Source: Endozoicomonas numazuensis
GTDB lineage: Bacteria; Pseudomonadota; Gammaproteobacteria; Pseudomonadales; Endozoicomonadaceae
Direction of reading: 5' to 3'
Length of the DNA stretch: 51,317 bases
Assembly: GCF_000722635.1 (NCBI RefSeq)
Contig: NZ_JOKH01000002.1
Span: 252,544 to 303,860, forward strand
Shown: one piece after another, positions 43,199-51,317 of the stretch
How positions within the stretch are numbered: the first letter of the stretch is position 1
How the letters are laid out: each line of letters starts with the position of its first letter
Program-made: the position numbers and the translations under genes
Notes under the pieces: model-generated
The model's database searches: none
The model's input: only the letters and a program-made list of their open reading frames with translations
What the model was told of the DNA's origin: nothing

Positions 43199-43798
43199 AT
43201 GTTGAAGCAAAATCATCAAGAGAGATCAGGAGATCTGTTACCTGACTATTCATTAGCTGAAGGCTGGTATCTACTGAGCATCAAACCGAACCAGGAGCAG
43301 CGGGCCGAGCAAAACTTACTGGAACAGAATATTCCTGTGTACTGTCCCTATATTGTTAGAAAAGATACTAAACAAGCCCTGTTTCAGGGTTACCTGTTTA
43401 TCAACTTAAAGGGCAATCTCTGTTTTTATTTTCACAAAATAAAATACACCAGAGGCGTTGTGGGTTTTGTTTGTTTTGATCAAAATACCGGACAATTTCC
43501 CAAGCCAGTTCCCAGTGGAAAGAAGATCATTGAAGATGTGAAGAAAATAGAGCTTTTAATCAATCGTCAGAACGAAAAGCACACCAATAGACACAGCTTT
43601 CATAATGGCGACAGGGTTAAGGTAAACTCGCCTCTTTTTCATCACTATCAAGGGAGGTTTCTCAAACAGTCTGGAGAAAATCGTGGGTTATTGCTTCTTC
43701 AATATATAAAGGAGACAAGGAGCAATGACCAGCTCTGTAAAGAAACTCTTGGCGAAAAGATTATTCAGGTTCCACTGAGTCAACTCAGAAAGATCTGA
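43199..43798 (+). CDS. RfaH/NusG-like specialised antiterminator
   Basis: 199-aa NusG paralogue. The NGN domain starts GWYLLSIKPNQEQRAEQNLL and continues NIPVYCPYIVRKDTKQALFQ and YLFINL. The C-terminal KOW-like part is HNGDRVKVNSPLFHHYQGRFL. Such proteins bind elongating RNA polymerase at ops sites and carry it through long operons. It is the first gene ahead of the F-type transfer genes, where RfaH-like proteins often control transfer of large plasmids and ICEs. An ops-like motif sits at its own start. Longer than E. coli RfaH (162 aa) by a tail of ~35 residues. Confidence 0.87.
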   Translation: MLKQNHQERSGDLLPDYSLAEGWYLLSIKPNQEQRAEQNLLEQNIPVYCPYIVRKDTKQALFQGYLFINLKGNLCFYFHKIKYTRGVVGFVCFDQNTGQFPKPVPSGKKIIEDVKKIELLINRQNEKHTNRHSFHNGDRVKVNSPLFHHYQGRFLKQSGENRGLLLLQYIKETRSNDQLCKETLGEKIIQVPLSQLRKI

Positions 43799-43820
43799 CT
43801 GATATTGTGGTAGCACTACC

Positions 43821-44390
43821 ATGAATGACCGGAAAAAACGTTCCCAGCCAGCTTTGCTGATGGACTTCAATTTGAAAACTCATCAGGGACAAAGAATGTG
43901 CCAATGGATGGATTATCGTTTGAAGAATCTTCTGTTCATGCTTGAGGTGGTTTACTCAGAAAATCAGTCTCTACATGACCTATCAACCAATGCCATCAAA
44001 GAGATCTCGCAGGAATTTGAATCTTTAGATCAAAATTTACAGCACTTTCTTGATGCGATGCCCCAACCAAATAACAACAAAGCATCAATCCGCTATAACA
44101 AACCAAAGAATTTTACGATCCAGTGTACAACTCCCCAGGTCATCACCTACGTCAATATCCTGAAGAATTACGATCTTCTGATTCAGAAATGTGACCGCCT
44201 GTGGCTGACCCAACAATGGGGACGGATGGAGTCAAGAAAACCAATTCATGAATGGGGACAAATCATCAGCAAAAGCATAAGTTTCTGTTCTGAGCTGTTT
44301 GCTCCACTACGCAGCCAGTACATTCAATACCGGAAGCTCCAGCATAGTGATGATGAAGAGAATAAACCAAATGATCAGGAGCAGTCATAA
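43821..44390 (+). CDS. Transfer-region protein of unknown function
   Basis: 189-aa soluble helical protein (MNDRKKRSQPALLMDFNLKT...), with the central stretch RLKNLLFMLEVVYSENQSLHDL and a tail rich in acidic and polar residues. It lies 22 bases after the RfaH-like gene and overlaps the traH start by 20 bases, placing it in the transfer operon. It faintly recalls the DUF1845/ICE-associated helical family, but I cannot confirm that. No catalytic motif, signal peptide or membrane segment is present. Confidence 0.6.
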   Translation: MNDRKKRSQPALLMDFNLKTHQGQRMCQWMDYRLKNLLFMLEVVYSENQSLHDLSTNAIKEISQEFESLDQNLQHFLDAMPQPNNNKASIRYNKPKNFTIQCTTPQVITYVNILKNYDLLIQKCDRLWLTQQWGRMESRKPIHEWGQIISKSISFCSELFAPLRSQYIQYRKLQHSDDEENKPNDQEQS

Positions 44391-45783
44391 ATCATTTTAT
44401 CAATTGCTGCTCACCAGTTTACTCATTGCCTGTTGTATAGGGCTGGTTCACGCCAGCTCACTGCAGCAGGAACTGAACAAAATGCTAAACACACTTTCCA
44501 GCAGTTCTGATCCTGCGGTCTATCAGACCCAGCGTCGTGGAGTTATTTCGGGTGGCTCCTTTCATGCCCGAACCCGGATCAACGAGACCAATCTTATGGG
44601 CTTTGTGCCTCCGGAATTTTCGGCAGGCTGTGGCGGTATTGATCTGTATGGAGGCTCGTTTTCCTTCATCAACAGCGAGCAATTCAATAAGTTGATACGC
44701 GATATTGCTGGTAATGCTTCCGGTTACCTTCTGGGATTGGCGATCAGTGCCATGAATGAAAAGGCGTATCAGCACATTGAAGCTCTTCAGGAAAAAATCA
44801 TGCACCTGAACAGTCTGTTCTCCAATTCCTGCCAGATGGGGCAAGGCATCGTGAACAGTATGCCGATGCCTGCGGCCATGAAGAAGTTTCAGACCGACGC
44901 TTCACTGAATATCAGTCGTGCCAATGTTGCCGATACTTTCCAGTCGTTTACCGGCACTGGATTATCCAACCGTGATCCGGTGAAAGCCTGGCGGCAGTCG
45001 TCCAGCCCACAGGATCAGGAAAAGATGCTGGGTAATCTGGTTTGGAATGCACTGAAAAAATCCTCTGCCATTACCGGTAATGAATATCGAGAAGCAGTTA
45101 TAAGCCTGACCGGAACCATTATTGTTTCCATGGATTCTGGTGATACACAGCCACGGCTGTTCAGTTATGTGGGCAACCAGCTGAAAGTGGAAGACCTCAT
45201 TTACGGCTCTGAGCAAGTGAGCCTGTACCGTTGTCGTAACCACTCAGATTGTTTGTCCATGACTTTGATGGATAAACAAAAACTCTCAGGATTATCCGAA
45301 CACTTAATCCAGTTGCTGAATGCTCTGGCTGAGCATTGGCACCACAACGCAAAAGATTCCCTGCTGACAGTAAATGGTGTTTCAGCCACAGCCCTACTTC
45401 AGAATTTGCCTGTGGGCACTGGAGGCATGATTCGCAACCTGACGGCTGCCGACGTTCAGTTAGCGAAACTGTTTATTGCTCAGGCGGCGCCCCATATTGC
45501 TTTTTACATGGTGCATCAGTTTATGGAAGACCTACACCAGATCACGGTATCGCTGGTGAATATGGAGGGTGACTATCACCCTTTCGCCCAGCAGCTGCAG
45601 GAGACTTTGAAGTCTTCAAAAAACCAGTTACATCAGGAACTTCAGCGACTGGGAGAACGTTATGGGCGATTTGGTGAGCTGATTCAGGATTATCGCCATA
45701 TGCTGGCGGTGGCTGAACAGAAACGATACCAGAGGCTTCATCTGGAACCTGATCACTCTGCACGCTATCAGAAAACCAAATGA
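44371..45783 (+). CDS. traH: TraH, F-type conjugative pilus assembly protein
   Basis: 470-aa TraH from MIRSSHKSFY at 44371. A clear Sec signal peptide (FYQLLLTSLLIACCIGLVHA) is followed by the mature protein. Family motifs are FVPPEFSAGCGGIDLYGGSF and an SFINSEQF stretch, then SCQMGQGIV. In F, TraH is a periplasmic protein working with TraG and others in pilus extension and mating-pair stabilisation. The longer frame from 44299 would bury the signal peptide. It overlaps traG by 4 bases. The C-terminal coiled region (residues ~385-440) is as expected. Confidence 0.93.
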   Translation: MIRSSHKSFYQLLLTSLLIACCIGLVHASSLQQELNKMLNTLSSSSDPAVYQTQRRGVISGGSFHARTRINETNLMGFVPPEFSAGCGGIDLYGGSFSFINSEQFNKLIRDIAGNASGYLLGLAISAMNEKAYQHIEALQEKIMHLNSLFSNSCQMGQGIVNSMPMPAAMKKFQTDASLNISRANVADTFQSFTGTGLSNRDPVKAWRQSSSPQDQEKMLGNLVWNALKKSSAITGNEYREAVISLTGTIIVSMDSGDTQPRLFSYVGNQLKVEDLIYGSEQVSLYRCRNHSDCLSMTLMDKQKLSGLSEHLIQLLNALAEHWHHNAKDSLLTVNGVSATALLQNLPVGTGGMIRNLTAADVQLAKLFIAQAAPHIAFYMVHQFMEDLHQITVSLVNMEGDYHPFAQQLQETLKSSKNQLHQELQRLGERYGRFGELIQDYRHMLAVAEQKRYQRLHLEPDHSARYQKTK

Positions 45784-48700
45784 TTGAAACCATTTATTCC
45801 ATTGGCGACGCTCGATTTCTCTACACAGTCCTGAATGGCCTGGTGATGATCGTCAATGATCCTGAATTCCTGATGACCATCAAGATTGGGTTCACTATTG
45901 GTGCGTTTTATCTCGCTCTACAGGGGCTGATGGCAGGGAAGTTTCCTGCATTTCAACATCTGCTGCTAAGCCTGCTGATTTACTCAGCTCTGTTTGGTTT
46001 ACCTGCGGCTGGCAAGAGTTACAAGGGTATCGATGTGGATATATATGATGTTTACACCGACACCAACCGCAAGGTCGATAATGTACCGTTTGGTATAGCC
46101 CTGACGGCAAGTATGCTTTCAACACTGACCTGGAAGATGACGGAAACTTTTGAACAAGCCTTTCATAGCACAGATGCTGTGAAACTTACTCGTAACGGTT
46201 ATTTGTCTAGCTTGACCAGAATGATGGAAGCTCGCAGCAAAGCCATGATCCAGTTTCAGAATAATCCGGCGCTGGCTCAATCATGGCGAAACTACATCAA
46301 GGAATGCACTCTGATTGGCATCGATCTGAATTTCAAGACAGTTCATGAGGTCTTCAATAACAGCGATGTTCTAGCCGCACTGGAATTTCCTTCTGAAGTA
46401 TTCGGGACTTTGATTTACAGAAATAGTCAGCCTACGAATGTGACCTGCACAGAAGCATTCACCTGGTTGAAGCCGAGAATGGTAAGCTGGTTCGATCAGC
46501 AGATTCAAAGAGAAAATGTCTCACCTGATAGAAGCTTATCCTTAGGCTCAGCATTACAGGCATTAAGCCAGGGTGCAGAATCCAGCCGTAACTTTCTGAT
46601 GGCTTCTGCCCTGCTCCCTATTTATCACGATGCTACCATCGAAAAGCTGCAGGACATGCAGCAGCCCCAAGCAGCCATTATGACTCATCAGGCAATATTG
46701 CAGCGCAATACCCAGTGGGCAGGTGAACAGCATCTTTTCCTGAGCAGTATGCGGGCAATGATGGCGTATATCGAAGGGTTTGTGTTTGCAGTGACTCCTC
46801 TGATGGGGCTGCTGGTTTGTGTCGGATTATTTGGTGTGCGACTGGCGTTTAAATATCTGATGCTGCTGTTATGGATTCAGCTCTGGATGCCGGTACTGGC
46901 CATTAATAATCTTTACATTACTTTGGTTTCTCAGGGAGCCATGGCAGCTTTATCTGCCCCAATCACCAGCTTTACCGGCATCATGGAGTCGGGACCGATT
47001 CTGGAGTATTGGTTAGGCGTTGGTGGCTTAATGGCTGCTTCTACTCCTGCCTTGGTTCTGATGTTGCTCTATGGCAGTGCCATAACTGCCACTCACCTGG
47101 CAGGCAGAATGCAAAGTGGCGATTTCGTGAATGAGAAAGTTTCCGCCCCCGATATTATGATGCCCGGTTCAGCGATCAATCAGCAGGCTGGCTGGAATAT
47201 CGGACCACAGCAGGGCGCAACTCGCGGGCAGATTGATCAGGTAGTTCCGGCATTATCGACCAGTAGTCATCTATCTAACCTCGTGCAATCCAAAGATGCA
47301 GCACGAAAATCTTCAGGGATGGCTTTCAGTCAGGCAACCAGTCATGCGATTCAGCAACGGTATGGAGATTCTATTGATAGCCGGGAGTTACAGCAGTTCA
47401 GTAGTAGCCTGAGTACAGGCCAAAGCCAGACTGCTCAAATGAGGGATGATTTAGCAAGAGATTTGCAGAAACAGTTTGGTCTAGGTTCTCAAACTGCCAA
47501 AGATATGGCTACTACAAAGGTACTTGAAGCCAGTGGTGGTATATCAACGGGTAGCTTACTTGGGAGTTTATTTAGCGTAGCTGGTAATTATAAAAAGCAG
47601 TGGTCAGGAATAAACCGCGATGTAAAAACAGATGCATTCCAGGATGCTGTCTCATACCTGAATAAAGAAAGCTTCTCAAAAAACTGGAGCTCTCAGCTAC
47701 AGAAAGCCCTTTCAATGGACGCAAGCCAAAGTCATTCCCAAAGCTGGATTAAAGAACTGGGGATGACGGATAACCAGTCCTACCAAAAAATGGCTCAGGA
47801 AAATCTCAGTAATGAAAAGAGTTATGAACAGGCCAGTCAGTTACAGCAACAACTAGGACAGGCTCTAAAAAGTGGACCTGCCGTCTGGACAAACCGATTG
47901 GCAGCTTCAGAACCAGCCATGGACATACTGCAATCAAAACCCTTTGATCCTGAGTTCCAGCAACAAGTTAACCGCAATGCTCAAAGATTCAGTGGGCAGT
48001 TTGCCAACCCATCAGAAACACTGGCTGCGGCTCTGGTTTCAACCTATTTGAGCAGTTCCAGCGAGGCAGATTTGGGAAGGCTGGGTGAAGCTTTGCAGAA
48101 AGCTGGCATAATCAGCTCAGATACCGAGAAGCACAGCCCTGAATCCAATCAGTCATTGGTTTCACAGCCAGTCAGTGGTGGCAGTCTTGCAGGCACTGTC
48201 AATAAAGCCCTAAGCCAACCGGAAAGCCTTAGCGATAGCCAGGTTAAACAACGCCTGTCAAAGTCCAGCCAGCTACCGGAACAAAAGGCCTTACAAGAGG
48301 CAAATCTTCAGTCACCTGCCATACGACAATTGCCCAAGGCTCTCCAGCCACTGGCTAAAGCCCATAACCAATCCAGTCAATCGATCAGTGGCCAGTTCCT
48401 CCATTCTGGTCAGAGTAAGCCCTACATCACCAGCCTGTTAAAACACAGTGCTTATGGTACAGCCCCTTCCACATCGGGATCGGGACTTAAGCTGACATAT
48501 AACGAGGCTTTTGATAGAGCTGTATCCCAAGGTCTTACAGATACTCAGGCGGCGACGTTTGCGTCATTGGTTAAAGATCGTGATCCAAAATATGAACGAA
48601 GCTCTGACCCAGAAGATCGTCGTCACCGTTTGGGACAATCCATTGCTGAGATCAGTAGAGGCTGGGGAGACCATGGAGCTGTATTAGGACAACACGCTTT

Positions 48701-49070
48701 TAATCATCTGACCCACGCCGCTGATAATCCACAGCATACCAATGCCGCTCTCACACTTATCGGTGAAATGAACCGACTTTACCAACCAGAACTGAGACAG
48801 TATGAACAATCAGTTGATAAATGGTTGAAAGGACAGTCATTACTTCCGATGGAGGGCAATTATCTTGATACGACTATGCCTCCTGAACATATTGGCAGCA
48901 ATGTCGGGAAAGAGATTCAGCAGCGACAGTCAGATAACAATCAGAGGGTGTTCGACAGACAGGATAAAGGTCAATTTCAGGAGCCTTCAAGTAAATTATC
49001 GAGAACACAAAGGGATATGAGTCAGAAGCTATCGAACTTGATAAAGCCTGACTCTGGACGTCCACCATAA
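45780..49070 (+). CDS. traG: TraG, F-type mating-pair stabilisation protein
   Basis: 1096-aa TraG. The N-terminal ~440 residues match the TraG-N region with several transmembrane segments (FTIGAFYLALQGLMAGKF, LLLSLLIYSALFGL, FVFAVTPLMGLLVCVGLFG, LMAASTPALVLMLLYGSAI) and the motif NVPFGIALTASMLSTLTWKM. The long C-terminal part is polar, rich in serine and glutamine, and probably periplasmic or delivered to the recipient, as in F TraG (pilus assembly, mating stabilisation, entry exclusion with TraS). ATGA overlap with traH. It converges on the small gene at 49022 with 49 shared bases. Confidence 0.92.
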   Translation: MIETIYSIGDARFLYTVLNGLVMIVNDPEFLMTIKIGFTIGAFYLALQGLMAGKFPAFQHLLLSLLIYSALFGLPAAGKSYKGIDVDIYDVYTDTNRKVDNVPFGIALTASMLSTLTWKMTETFEQAFHSTDAVKLTRNGYLSSLTRMMEARSKAMIQFQNNPALAQSWRNYIKECTLIGIDLNFKTVHEVFNNSDVLAALEFPSEVFGTLIYRNSQPTNVTCTEAFTWLKPRMVSWFDQQIQRENVSPDRSLSLGSALQALSQGAESSRNFLMASALLPIYHDATIEKLQDMQQPQAAIMTHQAILQRNTQWAGEQHLFLSSMRAMMAYIEGFVFAVTPLMGLLVCVGLFGVRLAFKYLMLLLWIQLWMPVLAINNLYITLVSQGAMAALSAPITSFTGIMESGPILEYWLGVGGLMAASTPALVLMLLYGSAITATHLAGRMQSGDFVNEKVSAPDIMMPGSAINQQAGWNIGPQQGATRGQIDQVVPALSTSSHLSNLVQSKDAARKSSGMAFSQATSHAIQQRYGDSIDSRELQQFSSSLSTGQSQTAQMRDDLARDLQKQFGLGSQTAKDMATTKVLEASGGISTGSLLGSLFSVAGNYKKQWSGINRDVKTDAFQDAVSYLNKESFSKNWSSQLQKALSMDASQSHSQSWIKELGMTDNQSYQKMAQENLSNEKSYEQASQLQQQLGQALKSGPAVWTNRLAASEPAMDILQSKPFDPEFQQQVNRNAQRFSGQFANPSETLAAALVSTYLSSSSEADLGRLGEALQKAGIISSDTEKHSPESNQSLVSQPVSGGSLAGTVNKALSQPESLSDSQVKQRLSKSSQLPEQKALQEANLQSPAIRQLPKALQPLAKAHNQSSQSISGQFLHSGQSKPYITSLLKHSAYGTAPSTSGSGLKLTYNEAFDRAVSQGLTDTQAATFASLVKDRDPKYERSSDPEDRRHRLGQSIAEISRGWGDHGAVLGQHAFNHLTHAADNPQHTNAALTLIGEMNRLYQPELRQYEQSVDKWLKGQSLLPMEGNYLDTTMPPEHIGSNVGKEIQQRQSDNNQRVFDRQDKGQFQEPSSKLSRTQRDMSQKLSNLIKPDSGRPP

Positions 49071-49378
49071 GGTGTCCCTCCCACATCAATCCCACCTGCC
49101 ATAGGTAAGCCAGTTGTCGGGTTCGTTTCTCCCTCTAACTGCCAGCCCTTATTTACTGGCTTGGAAACGGTTTTTTCAGGGTACTTCCGGTTAAACCGCC
49201 ATAGCAAAGAAAAACACACAACAGAAAACAGGCTCCAGAGAACCGGAGAGCTCAGAAGCTTCCAGCCATAGCCTGGAACCAAAACCAGGTACCCCAACTG
49301 CTCGATCAACAGACAACAAAAAGTCAGCAATAACAGACTCGCTACAAATCCTTTAATCCGTTTTAACAAATTCATCAT
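49022..49378 (-). CDS. Small two-helix membrane protein
   Basis: 118-aa protein from the ATG at 49378, which has GGAGG five bases upstream. Two hydrophobic helices (VASLLLLTFCCLLIEQLGYL and VLWSLFSVVCFSLLW) precede a soluble tail with NPTTGLPMAGGIDVGGTPYG. Similar short tails are common in small proteins encoded near transfer and stability genes, but function is unknown. It is transcribed against the transfer operon and its 3' end overlaps traG. An entry-exclusion or immunity role is conceivable from position and topology only. Confidence 0.68.
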   Translation of the reverse strand: MMNLLKRIKGFVASLLLLTFCCLLIEQLGYLVLVPGYGWKLLSSPVLWSLFSVVCFSLLWRFNRKYPEKTVSKPVNKGWQLEGETNPTTGLPMAGGIDVGGTPYGGRPESGFIKFDSF

Positions 49379-49455
49379 CTTCACCTCCCAGTAGCTGCCT
49401 ACTGAGTTTTCACTTGCGTTATTCAACATAGTTCAAATCAGCCAGGAAATACCGA

Positions 49456-51317
49456 ATGTTCGCCAACACAACTGTGCCTGTAGAACCGCAATATACGGAT
49501 TCACTGCTCACTACCCGAGCCTATGATCCTGAGAGCCAGATATTCTTATGCGACGATAAACATCTGTTTTTCGGATTTCTCAGCTTGCCCCTCAGCGGTC
49601 TGGACAGTGGACTGGATGACCGGTTGAACGGGTTACTCAATCAGGATTGGCCTGACGATACTCTGTTGCAGTGTGGCCTGATCTCCAGCCCCGATGTTAT
49701 GAATACCATCCACCAACTGATGCTCGCCAAGGATCGAACGGAACCACGCTTCAAAGCCATGCTGAAACAGAATATTCAGCAGTTGCAGTCCGGCGTTCAT
49801 GAGCCGGTCACCAATGAACAAATGCTCCGGCATGGGATTTTATGGTTTACAGTCAAAGTTCCTACCCGAGAGCTGTCACCCAACGAAGATGACTTATTAA
49901 AAATTCGACGGCTTAAATCCTCCTTCCAGGGAGGGATTGAGACAGCCGGATTGTTATCTATTCCCATGAGCCAACATGACTGGCTGCGCCTGAACATGAT
50001 TCTGGTCAACCATCATGAACACGGACATTGGGCAGTGAATGGTGCCCAGGTAGATTCAGAAAGACCACTTAATCGACAGGTATTCGATCCTGATACCCCA
50101 CTGCAAGTCTCTCCGAATGAGATTCAATTGGGTTCTGAACAAAAATCCAGAGTCGCAAAAGTATTGATCGCCAAAAAGCTGCCTGCCTATATCCCACTGG
50201 GGCAGGCATTTAATTATCTGGGCGACAGCCAGAATGGACACCGGGGCATTAAATGTTACGCCCATATCCATGTACTGCTGCATTTTCCTGCAATCAATCA
50301 GCTGCAATCGTCACTGAGCAACAAACAGCGCATTGCTATACAGCAAGCCTCCAGCCCCATTACTCGTTTTGAACCGAGACTAATGGAGCGCAAGAAAGAT
50401 TTTGATGTGCTGTTTGAAGCACTCAACAAGGGCGATGCGCCCCTGAAGCTAACTTTTTCCTTAGTGCTTTATTGCAATTCTGCGAAGGAAGCCAGCCGGT
50501 TGTCGTCCAACGCCTGCAGCTACTTTCGAGAACTCGGATTTATGTTGTATGAAGACGTGTATTTCATGCTCCCAATGTTTCTCAACACATTGCCCGGCAA
50601 CGCCCAGAAAAGCACCCAAACTATTGCCATGCATGAGAAGACCCTGGCGACCCGTCATGCCGTTCCACTGCTGCCCTTGTTTGATGACTGGTCGGGTCAT
50701 CAGGAAGCGTTGCTGAATATGGTGTCCCGCCGGGGACAACTGATGAACCTATCGCTGTTTGAATCCAATAGTAACTACAACGCTATTATCGCTGCCACTT
50801 CCGGAGCGGGAAAAACTGTTCTGGTCAATGAGATTATCAGCAATATTCTGATTCGTGGTGGTCAATGCTGGGCACTGGATATTGGCGAGGGTTATAAGAA
50901 ACTTTGCCAGCATTTTGATGGACTGTTTCTGGATTTTGATCAGGGCAGTGAAATTGGTATGAATCCTTTTGCACTGGTTCATGACTATGAAGAGGAAGGT
51001 GATATTCTGCTGGCGCTGATTATTGCTATGGTTTCGCCGCGAGAGCCATTAACGCCCTACCAGGAAGCCAGTTTACGGGAGCAGATTCGAGAACTTTGGG
51101 AAAGTGAAGGTACCGGCAGCTCCATTGACCTATTACAGGAGCGATTACAGCGACATCCGGATGAACGAATCACTGACCTTGCCGTGCAACTTAGTGCCTT
51201 CACTTCAAAAGGCGAATACGGTCGTTTTTTCTGTGGTGACAATACGCTCGATATTAATCAGTCATTTACAGTACTTGAGTTACGGCATCTGGACAGCCGC
51301 AAACACCTTCAGCGAGT
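49456..51317 (+). CDS. traC: TraC-type F-T4SS ATPase (C-terminus beyond window)
   Basis: Open frame from the ATG at 49456 to the window end (620 codons visible). It matches TraC/VirB4-type ATPases: an N-terminal TraC-like domain (YDPESQIFLCDDKHLFFGFL), then a P-loop AATSGAGKT (G450-T454) with VLVNEIISNILIRGG and WALDIGEGYKKL. It powers pilus assembly at the inner membrane. It follows traG and the oppositely oriented small gene, an order different from F (traC before traH/G). The Walker B region lies past the end of the window. Confidence 0.92.
   Translation, partial: MFANTTVPVEPQYTDSLLTTRAYDPESQIFLCDDKHLFFGFLSLPLSGLDSGLDDRLNGLLNQDWPDDTLLQCGLISSPDVMNTIHQLMLAKDRTEPRFKAMLKQNIQQLQSGVHEPVTNEQMLRHGILWFTVKVPTRELSPNEDDLLKIRRLKSSFQGGIETAGLLSIPMSQHDWLRLNMILVNHHEHGHWAVNGAQVDSERPLNRQVFDPDTPLQVSPNEIQLGSEQKSRVAKVLIAKKLPAYIPLGQAFNYLGDSQNGHRGIKCYAHIHVLLHFPAINQLQSSLSNKQRIAIQQASSPITRFEPRLMERKKDFDVLFEALNKGDAPLKLTFSLVLYCNSAKEASRLSSNACSYFRELGFMLYEDVYFMLPMFLNTLPGNAQKSTQTIAMHEKTLATRHAVPLLPLFDDWSGHQEALLNMVSRRGQLMNLSLFESNSNYNAIIAATSGAGKTVLVNEIISNILIRGGQCWALDIGEGYKKLCQHFDGLFLDFDQGSEIGMNPFALVHDYEEEGDILLALIIAMVSPREPLTPYQEASLREQIRELWESEGTGSSIDLLQERLQRHPDERITDLAVQLSAFTSKGEYGRFFCGDNTLDINQSFTVLELRHLDSRKHLQR

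Noticed and set aside
1-51317. CRISPR array or tRNA/rRNA genes
   Set aside because: No regularly spaced repeats, tRNA cloverleaf or rRNA segment was seen on either strand.

Overview
This window looks like part of a conjugative plasmid or integrative conjugative element (ICE) from a marine-type gammaproteobacterium. The supporting genes are an SXT-like Bet/YqaJ/CobS/DUF3150 block, F-type transfer genes (traH, traG, traC), an RfaH-like antiterminator and a primase-helicase replication protein. The host genus cannot be fixed from sequence alone. An Oceanospirillales/Endozoicomonas-like host is only a guess.

Layout. (1) 1-4082, minus strand: DUF3150 protein, MoxR/CobS-like AAA ATPase, YqaJ exonuclease and Bet annealase. 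(2) 4656-5834: an arfA-like ribosome-rescue gene with a hairpin inside its reading frame, convergent with a tyrosine recombinase. (3) 6785-29772: a large DNA phosphorothioation (Dnd) island. dptFGH and a second five-gene unit (PLD-helicase, small protein, Rad50/DndD-like ATPase, small protein, RNA-polymerase-like multi-HTH protein) run on the plus strand. They converge on dndBCDE on the minus strand at a perfect hairpin. Cysteine desulfurase dndA and a HARE-HTH/Mrr nuclease diverge from dndB. (4) 29841-31990: a 161-aa HTH gene interrupted by a complete IS1380-family element with 5-bp target duplication. (5) 31974-35679, minus strand: Dnd-associated putative methyltransferase, M15-like protein, HIT protein and QueH. 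(6) 35729-36157: a Mut7-C-type beta-grasp gene that appears cut off where it meets the replication gene. (7) 35877-43198: CyRepA1-like replication protein, a strongly structured intergenic region, a PAS-LuxR regulator coupled to a free-standing Hsp70 substrate-binding domain, and a VUT transporter with PsuG. (8) 43199-51317: RfaH-like protein and the start of the F-type transfer operon.

How the parts fit. DndA supplies sulfur, DndC/D/E install phosphorothioates and DndB probably tunes the amount. DptFGH is the known restriction partner. The five-gene unit and the HARE-Mrr protein look like additional effectors that read the same mark. The most unusual part is the 14938-22444 unit. Its last gene combines an alpha-CTD-like domain, a sigma region 4-like HTH and several winged helices. 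Its ATPase resembles DndD but carries a zinc hook.

Limits: all family calls are from reading translated sequence and remembered family motifs, without database searches.
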